Shown here in pieces: positions 26,743 through 34,506 of a DNA stretch of 64,000 bases. The notes below the pieces were generated by a model that saw nothing but the letters and a program-made list of their open reading frames with translations, was not told the origin of the DNA and ran no database searches. The stretch is from Sphingomonas sp. PP-F2F-G114-C0414 (GTDB lineage: Bacteria > Pseudomonadota > Alphaproteobacteria > Sphingomonadales > Sphingomonadaceae). How positions within the stretch are numbered: position 1 is the first letter of the stretch; the number at the start of each line of letters is the position of its first letter. The position numbers and the translations under genes were made by a program. The DNA lies in contig NZ_RCWT01000011.1 in NCBI RefSeq assembly GCF_003688595.1, forward strand, positions 248,001-312,000. The letters are read 5' to 3'.

Positions 26743-27681
26743 GTGGCCGATCCGTACAAGACTCTGGGTGTAGCGCGCGACGCGACCGAAGCCGACATCA
26801 AGAAGGCGTACCGCAAGCTCGCGAAGGAGCTTCATCCCGATCGCAACAAGGACAATCCGAAGGCGTCGGAGCGGTTCAGCACGGTCACCAACGCGTACGA
26901 CCTGCTGAACGACAAGGACAAGCGCGCGCGGTTCGATCGCGGCGAGATCGACGGCGACGGAAATCCCGCGTCGCCGTTCGGGTTCGGCGGTGGCGGCGGC
27001 GGGCGACCGCAGCCCGGCGGCGGCTTCCGCAGCGAGGGCTATGAGAGCGGCGCCGGCGGGGCCGACATGAGCGACATCTTCGAAGGGCTGTTCGGCGGCG
27101 CGCAGCGTGGCGGCGGCGGCGGGTTCTCCGGCGGCTTCGGTCGGCGCCCGCAGCCCAAGGGCGAGAATGCCGCGTATCGCCTGCAGGTCCCGTTCGTCGA
27201 GGCGGCCACGCTAGAGCCGCAGCGCGTGACGCTCGCAGACGGCAAGACGCTCGATCTCAAGCTCCCTGCCGGGGTCGAGACCGGCACGCAGATGAAGCTC
27301 GCCGGCAAGGGCGAGCAGGGTCCGGGCGGCGCAGGCGATGCGATCCTGACGATCGAGGTCCAGCCGCACAAGTTCTTCACGCGCGACGGCGACGATGTCC
27401 GCCTCGACCTGCCGATCACGCTCGCCGAAGCGGTGCTGGGCGGTTCGGTCAAGGCGCCGACGGTCGACAAGCCGGTGATGCTGACGATTCCGAAGGGCAC
27501 GACGTCGGGCAAGACGCTGCGCCTCAAGGGCAAGGGTTTCCACAAGAAGGGCGGCACGCGGGGCGACCAGTTGGTCACGCTGATGATCGACATTCCGGCG
27601 AGCGATGCGGCACTGACCGCGTTCGTCGAAAGCTGGGATGGGCGCAACGCGGGGAACCCTCGGGGGGCCATGGGCGTCTGA
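26743..27681 (+). CDS. DnaJ-type co-chaperone (CbpA-like, no zinc finger)
   Basis: This 312-residue type II Hsp40 stimulates Hsp70 ATPase. The J domain (1-70, YKTLGVARDATEADIKKAYR with the essential HPD at about 32-34) is followed by a Gly/Phe-rich linker (GFGGGGGGRPQPGGGF). Two substrate-binding beta domains follow, with no CxxCxGxG zinc finger, which separates it from DnaJ itself. The start is GTG 26743. The YihY gene begins only 7 bases after its stop, so they may be co-transcribed. Whether it is induced by heat cannot be seen. Confidence 0.93.
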   Translation: MADPYKTLGVARDATEADIKKAYRKLAKELHPDRNKDNPKASERFSTVTNAYDLLNDKDKRARFDRGEIDGDGNPASPFGFGGGGGGRPQPGGGFRSEGYESGAGGADMSDIFEGLFGGAQRGGGGGFSGGFGRRPQPKGENAAYRLQVPFVEAATLEPQRVTLADGKTLDLKLPAGVETGTQMKLAGKGEQGPGGAGDAILTIEVQPHKFFTRDGDDVRLDLPITLAEAVLGGSVKAPTVDKPVMLTIPKGTTSGKTLRLKGKGFHKKGGTRGDQLVTLMIDIPASDAALTAFVESWDGRNAGNPRGAMGV

Positions 27682-27688
27682 ACGCCTT

Positions 27689-28639
27689 GTGAATGATAAT
27701 ACCCTAACGCCCGAAGCGCGCGCGCATGATCATGGTGCGACGCGCGCCCGTCTCACCCGCGGCATGGCGAAGGTCAGGCCGGGCAGTTACGCGTTCGAAG
27801 TTTTCAAACGTGCAGCCGTCGGCGTCTTCAACGACGGCTTCATCCATGCGGGTAACCTCGCCTATCTCGCGTTGATGACGGTGTTTCCGTTCTTCATCGT
27901 CGCGGCGGCGATCCTGTCGATCTTCGGGCAGAGCGTCGAGACTTTGCGCGCGGTCGAGTCGTTCCTAAACGTCCTGCCGCCCAACGTCGGCGACCTGTTG
28001 CGCAAGCCGATCGCTGACGTGCTCGCCGCGCGGACCGGGTCGCTGCTGTGGCTTGGTGCGCTCGTCGGGTTGTGGACGGTCGGCAGCTTCGTCGAGACGA
28101 TCCGCGATATCTTCCACCGCGCCTACGGGATCAAGGCGACCGCGCCGTTCTGGAAATCGCGGCTTGGCTCGTCCGCGGTGATCATCCTGTCGGTGGTAAT
28201 CGCGCTATTGTCGTTCCTGGTCCAGGGTATCCTGACCGCGGCTGAGCAGTTCATCTACCGCCTCGTCCCCTTCGCGCAGGACGCCGCCGGCTGGGTCGGG
28301 CTCTCTCGTCTTATCCCTGGCCTGCTGATGTTCGGTGCGCTGTACCTGCTGTTCTATTCGGTGACGCCGTCGCGCTATCGCTACTCGAAATGCCGCAAAT
28401 GGCCGGGTGCGCTGTTCACCACCGCCTGGTGGGTCAGCGCGACCGCGTTGCTGCCGGTGATCCTGTCGCGGCTCGGTGGTTACGACCTCACCTATGGCAG
28501 CCTGGCGGGTGTCGTCATCATGCTGTTGTTTTTCTATGTCATCGGGCTCGGGCTCGTATTCGGTGCGCATCTGAACGCGGCACTGGCGGAACCACCCGAA
28601 ACAACGCTAGAGCAGCCTGCTACGGATATGCAGGTATAG
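27689..28639 (+). CDS. YihY/UPF0761 family inner-membrane protein
   Basis: This protein (about 316 residues) has six predicted transmembrane helices and the YihY/BrkB pattern (FNDGFIHAGNLAYLALMTVF, GALVGLWTVGSFVETIRDIF, LTYGSLAGVVIMLLFFYVIG). The historical label ribonuclease BN for this family is known to be wrong; the true function is unknown. The start GTG 27689 follows the DnaJ-like stop by 7 bases; the first 40 residues are hydrophilic, and an ATG at MAKVRPGSY could be the real start. fabI begins 11 bases after the stop, so the three genes form a likely operon. Confidence 0.92.
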   Translation: MNDNTLTPEARAHDHGATRARLTRGMAKVRPGSYAFEVFKRAAVGVFNDGFIHAGNLAYLALMTVFPFFIVAAAILSIFGQSVETLRAVESFLNVLPPNVGDLLRKPIADVLAARTGSLLWLGALVGLWTVGSFVETIRDIFHRAYGIKATAPFWKSRLGSSAVIILSVVIALLSFLVQGILTAAEQFIYRLVPFAQDAAGWVGLSRLIPGLLMFGALYLLFYSVTPSRYRYSKCRKWPGALFTTAWWVSATALLPVILSRLGGYDLTYGSLAGVVIMLLFFYVIGLGLVFGAHLNAALAEPPETTLEQPATDMQV

Positions 28640-28650
28640 GCGGGGACGGC

Positions 28651-29454
28651 GTGAACGGTTTGATGGCGGGCAAGCGTGGGCTGATCATGGGCTTGGCGAA
28701 CGACAAGTCGCTGGCCTGGGGGATCGCCAAGAAGCTGTCCGAAGCGGGTGCGGACCTCGCGTTCAGCTACCAGGGCGAGACGATGGAGAAGCGCGTCCGC
28801 CCGCTCGCCGAGCAATTGGGCGTGGCGCGGCTGTTCGATTGCGACGTATCGGACATGGGTGCGCTCGATGCGACCTTCGACAAGCTCGCCGAGGAATGGC
28901 CGACGATCGACTTCGTCGTCCACGCGATCGGCTTTTCGGACAAGAACGAGCTGCGCGGTCGGTTCGTCGACACCAGCCTCGATAATTTCCTGATGACGAT
29001 GAACATCTCGGTCTATTCGTTCGTCGCGGTGGCGCAGCGTGCGGCCAAGATGATGACTGAAGGCGGCGCGATGCTGACGCTCAGCTATTACGGCGCGGAG
29101 AAGGTCATTCCGCATTACAACGTGATGGGGGTCGCGAAGGCGGCGCTGGAGACGAGCGTGCAGTATCTGGCGGTCGATCTCGGCCGCGACAATATCCGCG
29201 TGAATGCGATTTCGGCGGGTCCGATCAAGACGCTGGCAGCGAGCGGGATTGGCGATTTCCGCCTGATTTTGAAGTGGAACGAGCTGAACTCGCCGCTCAA
29301 GCGCAACGTGACGATCGACGACGTCGGCGGCGCTGGGCTGTACCTGCTGAGCGACCTTGCCTCGGGCGTGACCGGCGAGACGCACCACGTCGATGCCGGC
29401 TACAATGTGATCGGCATGAAGGCCGAAGACGCCCCCGATATCGCGCTGGTATAA
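28651..29454 (+). CDS. fabI: Enoyl-[acyl-carrier-protein] reductase (NADH) FabI
   Basis: FabI (267 residues) carries out the last reduction of the type II fatty-acid elongation cycle. It is a short-chain dehydrogenase-like enzyme with the N-terminal dinucleotide region GKRGLIMGLANDKSLAWGIA. Active-site residues Tyr146, Tyr156 and Lys163 (SYYGAEKVIPHYNVMGVAK) fall at exactly the E. coli numbering when GTG 28651 is the start, and a GGGGA Shine-Dalgarno lies 5 bases before it. FabI is the target of triclosan and isoniazid-type inhibitors in other bacteria. It ends directly in front of the first DUF559 cassette. Confidence 0.97.
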   Translation: MNGLMAGKRGLIMGLANDKSLAWGIAKKLSEAGADLAFSYQGETMEKRVRPLAEQLGVARLFDCDVSDMGALDATFDKLAEEWPTIDFVVHAIGFSDKNELRGRFVDTSLDNFLMTMNISVYSFVAVAQRAAKMMTEGGAMLTLSYYGAEKVIPHYNVMGVAKAALETSVQYLAVDLGRDNIRVNAISAGPIKTLAASGIGDFRLILKWNELNSPLKRNVTIDDVGGAGLYLLSDLASGVTGETHHVDAGYNVIGMKAEDAPDIALV

Positions 29455-29456
29455 CC

Positions 29457-29513
29457 CCTCTCCCCCTACGGGGAGAGGGAGGGGCCCATGCGAAGCATGG
29501 GAGGGTGAGGGCA
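29457..29513. repeat. Left terminal inverted repeat of DUF559 cassette 1 (family B variant)
   Basis: The 57-base sequence from CCTCTCCCCCTACGGGGAGA to GGGAGGGTGAGGGCA is almost exactly the reverse complement of 29865-29920, with about two substitutions and one indel. It contains its own hairpin (CTCTCCCC/GGGGAGAG) and a second (CCCATGC/GCATGGG). It ends 2 bases before the GTG of the DUF559 gene and supplies its Shine-Dalgarno (GGGAGGGTGAGGG). Confidence 0.85.
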
Positions 29514-29515
29514 AG

Positions 29516-29929
29516 GTGAGGCAACACGACGGCACCGAAGCACTGAACCGAGCCCGAGAGCTACGTCGCGATGCGACCGAAGCAGAAGACGGGCTTTGGT
29601 ATCGCCTCCGCAGTCGTCGTCTCGGCAACTTCAAGTTCCGCCGCCAAGTATGGATCGGGCCCTTCATCGCCGACTTCCTCTGCATGGACGCGATGCTTGT
29701 TGTCGAGGTAGATGGCAGCCAACATATCGAGGACGTCGCCTATGACGACGATAGAACCGCCTTTCTCGCGACCAAGGGATATCGTGTGATCCGTGTCTGG
29801 AACAACGACGTGATGCAGCGGATGGACGGCGTGCTCGCCGTGATCCTCGATGGGCTGACGTGCGTGCCCTCACCCTCCCATGCTTCGCACGGGCCCCTCC
29901 CTCTCCCCGTCGGGGAGAGGGGCAAGTGA
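29516..29929 (+). CDS. DUF559 domain endonuclease-like protein, cassette 1
   Basis: This 137-residue protein resembles the DUF559 family, related to Vsr and restriction-type PD-(D/E)XK nucleases. The core includes [20 protein letters not shown] and VVEVDGSQH, where the Asp of IADF and the Glu of VEVDG are the likely metal ligands. The last 25 residues ([20 protein letters not shown]) are encoded by the right-hand repeat. The gene starts with GTG just inside the left repeat, and its TGA stop overlaps the aroC GTG (GTGA). The arrangement is mirrored by cassette 2 at 34000-34383. Cellular role unknown. Confidence 0.85.
   Translation: MRQHDGTEALNRARELRRDATEAEDGLWYRLRSRRLGNFKFRRQVWIGPFIADFLCMDAMLVVEVDGSQHIEDVAYDDDRTAFLATKGYRVIRVWNNDVMQRMDGVLAVILDGLTCVPSPSHASHGPLPLPVGERGK
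29865..29920. repeat. Right terminal inverted repeat of DUF559 cassette 1 (family B variant)
   Basis: Reverse complement of the left copy at 29457-29513 over 56 bases. It lies inside the 3' end of the DUF559 coding sequence and supplies the purine-rich GGGGAGAGGGG Shine-Dalgarno for aroC, whose GTG starts 6 bases beyond the end of the repeat. Confidence 0.85.
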
Positions 29930-30993
29930 GCTTCAACACATTTGGACGGCTGTTCCGCTTCACCACCTGGGGCGAGTCGCATGGGCCTGCGCTGGGGGCG
30001 ATCGTCGACGGGTGCCCTCCTGGCATTCCGCTGACCGAAGCGGACATCCAGCCCTGGCTCGACAAACGCCGCCCCGGCACTTCGCGCTTCACGACGCAGC
30101 GGCGCGAGCCGGACGCGGTTCGTATTCTCTCGGGCGTATTCGAGGGGCGCACCACAGGCACGCCGATCAGCCTGATGATCGAGAATGTCGACCAGCGCTC
30201 GAAAGATTATTCCGACGTCGCCAAGGCCTATCGCCCCGGCCACGCCGACTATGCCTATGACGCGAAATACGGGTTCCGCGATTTCCGCGGTGGTGGGCGC
30301 TCTTCCGCTCGGGAGACGGCAGCGCGGGTCGCGGCCGGTGCGGTAGCGCGGCTCGTCGTCCCGCAGGTCCGCGTCCGCGGGTGGGTCGAGGCGATCGGCG
30401 GCGATGCGATCGACCATGCGAACTTCGACGACGCGCAAATCGACCAGAATCCGTTCTTCTGCCCCGATGCCGCGGCAGCGCTCCGCTGGGAAGCGCTCGT
30501 CGACGCGGCGCGGAAATCGGGCTCGTCGCTCGGGGCCGTGATCGCCTGCGAGGCGACCGGCGTGCCGGCAGGCTGGGGCGCGCCGCTCTACGCCAAGCTC
30601 GATTCCGAACTCGCCTCCGCCTGCATGAGTATCAACGCGGTCAAGGGCATTGAGATCGGCGACGGGTTCGCTGCCGCCGCGCTGTCGGGCGAGGCGAACG
30701 CTGATCCGATGCGGCCGGGGCCCGATGGTCCAGAGTTCCTCGCCAACCATGCAGGCGGCATCGCCGGCGGGATCGCGACCGGTCAGCCGATCCGCCTACG
30801 CGTCGCGTTCAAGCCGACCAGCTCGATCCTCACCCCGGTCGAGACGATCAGCCCGACCGGCGAGACCGCGACGATCGCCACCAAGGGGCGTCACGACCCG
30901 TGCGTGGGCATCCGCGGAGTCCCCGTGGTCGAGGCGATGGTGGCGCTAGTGCTCGCCGACCAGGCGCTCCTGCATCGGGGACAGTGCGGCTGA
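29926..30993 (+). CDS. aroC: Chorismate synthase
   Basis: AroC (355 residues) converts 5-enolpyruvylshikimate 3-phosphate to chorismate with reduced FMN, the last common step of aromatic biosynthesis. Family signatures are [20 protein letters not shown] near the N-terminus, [20 protein letters not shown] then [11 protein letters not shown], and later [15 protein letters not shown]. The start GTG 29926 gives the family-standard N-terminus (SFNTFGRLF). It overlaps the DUF559 stop by four bases, and its Shine-Dalgarno comes from the palindromic repeat, so expression of this essential gene may be coupled to DUF559 translation. Confidence 0.97.
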   Translation: MSFNTFGRLFRFTTWGESHGPALGAIVDGCPPGIPLTEADIQPWLDKRRPGTSRFTTQRREPDAVRILSGVFEGRTTGTPISLMIENVDQRSKDYSDVAKAYRPGHADYAYDAKYGFRDFRGGGRSSARETAARVAAGAVARLVVPQVRVRGWVEAIGGDAIDHANFDDAQIDQNPFFCPDAAAALRWEALVDAARKSGSSLGAVIACEATGVPAGWGAPLYAKLDSELASACMSINAVKGIEIGDGFAAAALSGEANADPMRPGPDGPEFLANHAGGIAGGIATGQPIRLRVAFKPTSSILTPVETISPTGETATIATKGRHDPCVGIRGVPVVEAMVALVLADQALLHRGQCG

Positions 30994-31049
30994 CGTCGGA
31001 ACCTATGCAGGACTGAAGCGCTTGCTCTTCAATAACATAGGAGAGCGAA

Positions 31050-31520
31050 ATGCGTATTCTGACTTCGATCGCAGCGGCAGCGCTGATCATTCCAGGCGTG
31101 GCACTGGCACAGACGGGCACCGGCGGTTCGATGGGCGGCACCACGGGTGGCACGATGAGCGGCGGTACCATGGGCGGTTCGACCGCAGCCAGCACGACCG
31201 GCGGCATGTCCACCGGCACGATGGATCAGGCCACCCCCTCGACCAGCGCCCAATCGACCACGACGACGCGCACCCAGCGTGGCACCAAGGCGCGTAGCCG
31301 TACGCGCGGTACGACGTCGGGCACCATGAGCGGTACCGGCACGACGGGCAGCACGATGTCGGGCACGACCGGCAGCACGATGGGTGGTACGACTGGTACG
31401 ACGGGCACCACCGGCACGATGGGTGACACGACCGGTACCACGGGCACGATGGGTGGCACGACCACCGGCACGATGGGTTCGACCACGGGCGGGACGACCG
31501 GCACGACGACGCCGCGCTGA
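31050..31520 (+). CDS. Exported Gly/Thr/Met-rich low-complexity protein
   Basis: This 156-residue protein starts with a signal peptide (MRILTSIAAAALIIPGVALA then Q). Almost all of the mature part is built from short GTTGTM, GSTMSG and GTTTGTM repeats, so Gly, Thr, Ser and Met dominate. A basic patch near the middle (TRTQRGTKARSRTRGTTSGT) breaks the pattern. There is no recognisable domain. It has a good Shine-Dalgarno (AGGAGAG) and its own terminator, so it is probably expressed. Repeat composition suggests a flexible surface or periplasmic protein; repeat number may vary between strains. Confidence 0.75.
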   Translation: MRILTSIAAAALIIPGVALAQTGTGGSMGGTTGGTMSGGTMGGSTAASTTGGMSTGTMDQATPSTSAQSTTTTRTQRGTKARSRTRGTTSGTMSGTGTTGSTMSGTTGSTMGGTTGTTGTTGTMGDTTGTTGTMGGTTTGTMGSTTGGTTGTTTPR

Positions 31521-31542
31521 TCCATCACCACCACGGTAAATG

Positions 31543-31574
31543 AAAAGCCGGGCGAGCGATCGCCCGGCTTTTTA
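31543..31574. terminator. Bidirectional terminator hairpin
   Basis: AAAAGCCGGGCGA, loop GCGA, then TCGCCCGGCTTTT form a perfect 13-base stem followed by further T residues. It serves the Gly/Thr-rich protein gene (plus) and purA (minus), which converge here. Confidence 0.92.
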
Positions 31575-31582
31575 GTGTCCGC

Positions 31583-32872
31583 TCAGTCCGAGAACGGATC
31601 GCGGACGAGGATCGTGTCGGCACGCTGCGGGCTGGTCGACACCAAAGTCACCGGACAGCGGATCAGCTCCTCGATCCGGCGGATGTACTTGATCGCCTGC
31701 GCGGGGAGGTCGGCCCAGCTACGCGCACCCGCAGTCGTTTCCTGCCAGCCTTCCATCGTCTCGTAGATCGGCTCGACCAGCGCTTGGTCCGCCGCGTGCG
31801 CCGGGAAATAATCGAGCGTCTCGCCGCGCAAGCTGTAGCCGGTACAGATCGATACGGTCTCGAACCCGTCGAGCACGTCGATCTTGGTCAGCGCGATCCC
31901 GGTGATGCCGCCAACCGCCGCCGCCTGGCGCACCAGCACCGCGTCGAACCAGCCGCAGCGACGTTTCCGCCCGGTGACGGTGCCAAACTCATGGCCACGG
32001 ACGCCGAGGCGTTCGCCGGTCTCGTTCTCGAGCTCGGTAGGGAAAGGCCCGGAGCCGACGCGCGTCGTGTACGCCTTGGCAATCCCGAGCACGAAGCCGA
32101 CCGCGGACGGCCCGAGACCCGAACCACCAGCCGCAGCGCCTGCGATGGTGTTGGAAGAAGTGACGAACGGATACGTACCGTGGTCGACGTCGAGCAGCAC
32201 GCCCTGCGCGCCCTCGAACAGGATGCGCTTGCCGGCCGAGCGCGCGGCGTTGAGATCGCGCCAGACAGGCTTGGCGAACGGCAGCACGAAGCCGGCAATC
32301 TCGCGCAATTCGGCGATCAGGCGGGCGCGATCGATCGGCGGCTCGCCGAAGCCGGCACGCAGCGCGTCGTGATGCGCGGTGAGGCGATCGAGCTGCGGTC
32401 CGAGATCGTCGAGATGCGCGAGATCGCACACGCGGATCGCACGGCGGCCGACCTTGTCCTCATACGCGGGGCCGATACCGCGGCGGGTCGTGCCGATCTT
32501 GCCAGCGCCACTCGCATCCTCGCGCAGACCGTCGAGATCGCGGTGGAACGGCAGGATCAGCGCGCAGGTATCGGCAATCCGCAGCGTCTCCGGGGTCGCG
32601 ACGACGCCCTGCGCACCAAGCCGAGCAATCTCGTCCTTCAGCGCCCAGGGATCGAGCACCACGCCATTGCCGATGAACGACGGCGTGCCGCGGACGATGC
32701 CCGACGGCAGCAGCGACAATTTGTACACGTTGTCGCCGACGACCAGCGTGTGGCCGGCATTGTGCCCGCCCTGGAACCGCACGACCATGTCGGCACGCTC
32801 GGCGAGCCAGTCGACGATCTTGCCCTTGCCTTCGTCGCCCCATTGCGCGCCGATGACTGCTACGTTGGCCAA
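31583..32872 (-). CDS. purA: Adenylosuccinate synthetase
   Basis: PurA (429 residues) joins IMP and aspartate with GTP to make adenylosuccinate, the first committed step to AMP. The N-terminus shows the GTP/IMP site [20 protein letters not shown] and the GGHNAGHT motif, with [14 protein letters not shown] and the C-terminal GTP-binding region present later. Length is standard. It lies 30 bases downstream of hisZ on the same strand. Linkage of hisZ and purA is common in sphingomonads and fits shared purine/histidine metabolism. A terminator follows immediately. Confidence 0.98.
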   Translation of the reverse strand: MANVAVIGAQWGDEGKGKIVDWLAERADMVVRFQGGHNAGHTLVVGDNVYKLSLLPSGIVRGTPSFIGNGVVLDPWALKDEIARLGAQGVVATPETLRIADTCALILPFHRDLDGLREDASGAGKIGTTRRGIGPAYEDKVGRRAIRVCDLAHLDDLGPQLDRLTAHHDALRAGFGEPPIDRARLIAELREIAGFVLPFAKPVWRDLNAARSAGKRILFEGAQGVLLDVDHGTYPFVTSSNTIAGAAAGGSGLGPSAVGFVLGIAKAYTTRVGSGPFPTELENETGERLGVRGHEFGTVTGRKRRCGWFDAVLVRQAAAVGGITGIALTKIDVLDGFETVSICTGYSLRGETLDYFPAHAADQALVEPIYETMEGWQETTAGARSWADLPAQAIKYIRRIEELIRCPVTLVSTSPQRADTILVRDPFSD

Positions 32873-32902
32873 ACTCTATCTCCTGAGGATTACGCGCAGC
32901 GC

Positions 32903-34003
32903 CTACAGCGCGCGGGGCTCGCCTGCTACCCATAGATGCGTGCAGACTTGTGCTTCGGGGGTGTCGCCAGCGTCCAGAGCGGCGACCGTGACCCAGCCTT
33001 GCGCGCGCATTGCTGCACCTTCGCTGGCTGGCGTGCCGAACGAGAGGAAGAGGCGGCGGCGGTCTACCGTGGCGACGCGCTCGACCAGTGCGTCGGCGAA
33101 CAGCGAGAAGCCCGTCGCGGCTTCCTCGGCGCCGGTTTCATGGACGACGGTGTAGGTGCCACCGCGGCCGACTTCACGCGCGCTGCCGTCAGCGAAGAGC
33201 GAGAAGCCGAGCCAGGTCTGGTACTCGAAGCCGTGCCGCTCGGTCGGGTCGAGCGTCAGCGCAACGCGGCCGTCGAGTGCTTCGGCGATGCGCGCGAGGC
33301 CGTCGAGGCGGGAGGCGAGTGCACCGGTGGTGTCGAAGGCGCGGAGGCGGTCCATCGCCTGGTCGAACGGCCCGGCGGCTTCGATCAGCGGGAGATAAGC
33401 GGGGGCGAGCGCAGCGACGGCACCGGCGTCCTTCGCGTCGAGCCGATCGCGCAAGGTTGCGACCAGATCATTCGCGACGGGAAGAGGTCCGGCGGCGAGC
33501 GTCGGCACCAGATCAGGCAGCGTGAAGTCGATGGACGCACCGGTAACGTCCGCGGCGGCGATCATATCGACTGCCACTGCGACGAGTTCCTGCGCGGCGG
33601 CAACCGAGTCCAAGCCGATCAGCTCGCAACCAATCTGCCGGGTCTCACGCGCTGGCGCGAGCTGCGACGCGCGTAGTTTCAGGACGGAGCCGGCATAGCT
33701 AAGCCGGACCGGCCGAGGGTGATGCCCCATCCGCGTGGCCGCGATCCGCGCGACCTGTGCGGTGATGTCCGGCCGGATCGCCAGCGTGCGCTGCGACACC
33801 GGATCGACGAAGCGCACCGCGTCGTGCAGCCCGCCGGCTTTGAGGCGCATTTCCAGACCGTCGGCGAATTCGGCGAGCGGCGGATCGACGCGCTCATAGC
33901 CGTGGAGACGGGCTGCTTCGAGCACGCGAGCTTCCAGCGCCGCCGCCGAATCGGCGAACGGGGGGAGGCGGTCTCGGAAACCTTCGGGCAGCAAAGCAGT
34001 CAC
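32903..34003 (-). CDS. hisZ: ATP phosphoribosyltransferase regulatory subunit HisZ
   Basis: HisZ (366 residues) is a histidyl-tRNA-synthetase-like protein without aminoacylation activity. It forms a complex with short HisG to start histidine biosynthesis. The sequence begins VTALLPEGFRDRLPPFADSA and contains class II synthetase-like motifs (ARLHGYERVDPPLAEFADGL, VSQRTLAIRPDITAQVARIA, YAGSVLK). The C-terminal anticodon-binding domain of HisRS is absent, as expected. Start GTG 34003 overlaps the DUF559 stop (GTGA). The Shine-Dalgarno (GAGGGAGCA) belongs to a family B repeat that is an almost exact direct copy of the one before the DUF559 gene. Confidence 0.92.
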   Translation of the reverse strand: MTALLPEGFRDRLPPFADSAAALEARVLEAARLHGYERVDPPLAEFADGLEMRLKAGGLHDAVRFVDPVSQRTLAIRPDITAQVARIAATRMGHHPRPVRLSYAGSVLKLRASQLAPARETRQIGCELIGLDSVAAAQELVAVAVDMIAAADVTGASIDFTLPDLVPTLAAGPLPVANDLVATLRDRLDAKDAGAVAALAPAYLPLIEAAGPFDQAMDRLRAFDTTGALASRLDGLARIAEALDGRVALTLDPTERHGFEYQTWLGFSLFADGSAREVGRGGTYTVVHETGAEEAATGFSLFADALVERVATVDRRRLFLSFGTPASEGAAMRAQGWVTVAALDAGDTPEAQVCTHLWVAGEPRAL

Positions 34004-34383
34004 TGCTCCCTCACCCCTGCGGGGAGAGGGCCGGGGTGAGGGGCTGCCACGAGCGCAGTAGATATAACGTGCCAGACTCCGTCCATCCCGGACATGATGT
34101 CGGCGTTGCTGAACCGTATCACGCGATATCCCTGTCGTTGGAGCCAATCCGTTCGGCTTGCGTCGCGCGCTTGGTCACTATGCGTATCGCCGTCAACCTC
34201 GATGACGAGTTTTGCGTCTCGTGCGGCGAAGTCGGCGATGTAGGGGCCGATGATGAATTGGCGGGTGAATTTGGTGTCGGCGATCTGCCGGTCACGGAGG
34301 TGGCGCCAGAGCTTAGCCTCCGCAGGAGTAGGCTGCCGCCGCATCCGCTTGGCGCGATCGAGAAGTAGGTCGTCGACCTTCAC
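34000..34383 (-). CDS. DUF559 domain endonuclease-like protein, cassette 2
   Basis: This 127-residue DUF559 protein is similar to the one at 29516-29929. Shared features are LRDRQIADTKFTRQFIIGPY, IADFAARDAKLVIEVDGDTH and QGYRVIRFSNADIM. Likely metal ligands are the Asp of IADF and the Glu and Asp of IEVDG. The C-terminal tail (AAPHPGPLPAGVREQ) is encoded by the downstream family B repeat. The start is GTG 34383 directly after a repeat, and the TGA overlaps the hisZ GTG. A DUF559 gene again stands between palindromic repeats and is coupled to a biosynthetic gene. Function unknown; nuclease activity is inferred from the family. Confidence 0.85.
   Translation of the reverse strand: MKVDDLLLDRAKRMRRQPTPAEAKLWRHLRDRQIADTKFTRQFIIGPYIADFAARDAKLVIEVDGDTHSDQARDASRTDWLQRQGYRVIRFSNADIMSGMDGVWHVISTALVAAPHPGPLPAGVREQ
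34001..34055. repeat. Family B repeat, hisZ-proximal direct copy
   Basis: This 55-base segment begins with the complement of the hisZ GTG (CACTGCTCCC) and matches 34381-34431 at about 50 positions in the same orientation, exactly 380 bases away. It contains a hairpin core (CCCTGCGGGGAGAGGG) and supplies both Shine-Dalgarno and start codon of hisZ. It also encodes the C-terminus of the DUF559 protein. Confidence 0.85.
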
Positions 34384-34494
34384 TGCTCCCTCTCCCCTCC
34401 GGGGAGAGGGCCGGGGTGAGGGGCGCCGCGAGCGATGCCCATCCCAACTACCCCTCACCCAACCCTCTCCCCGGAGGGGAGAGGGCTTTAGAAG
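34381..34494. repeat. Family B paired palindrome, DUF559-proximal copy
   Basis: The first 51 bases (34381-34431) are the direct copy of 34001-34055 and include the GTG of the DUF559 gene. A second, inverted arm (CCCCTCACCCAACCCTCTCC then CCGGAGGGGAGAGG) follows at about 34452-34488, close to the end of serA. Thus serA and the DUF559 gene are separated by a complete paired element. Confidence 0.85.
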
Positions 34495-34506
34495 AGCGTA
34501 GCAGGG

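Noticed and set aside
29457-29920. A conventional insertion sequence around the first DUF559 gene
   Set aside because: There is no transposase domain and no target-site duplication that I can see at the repeat ends, so it is reported as a repeat-nuclease cassette and not as an IS.
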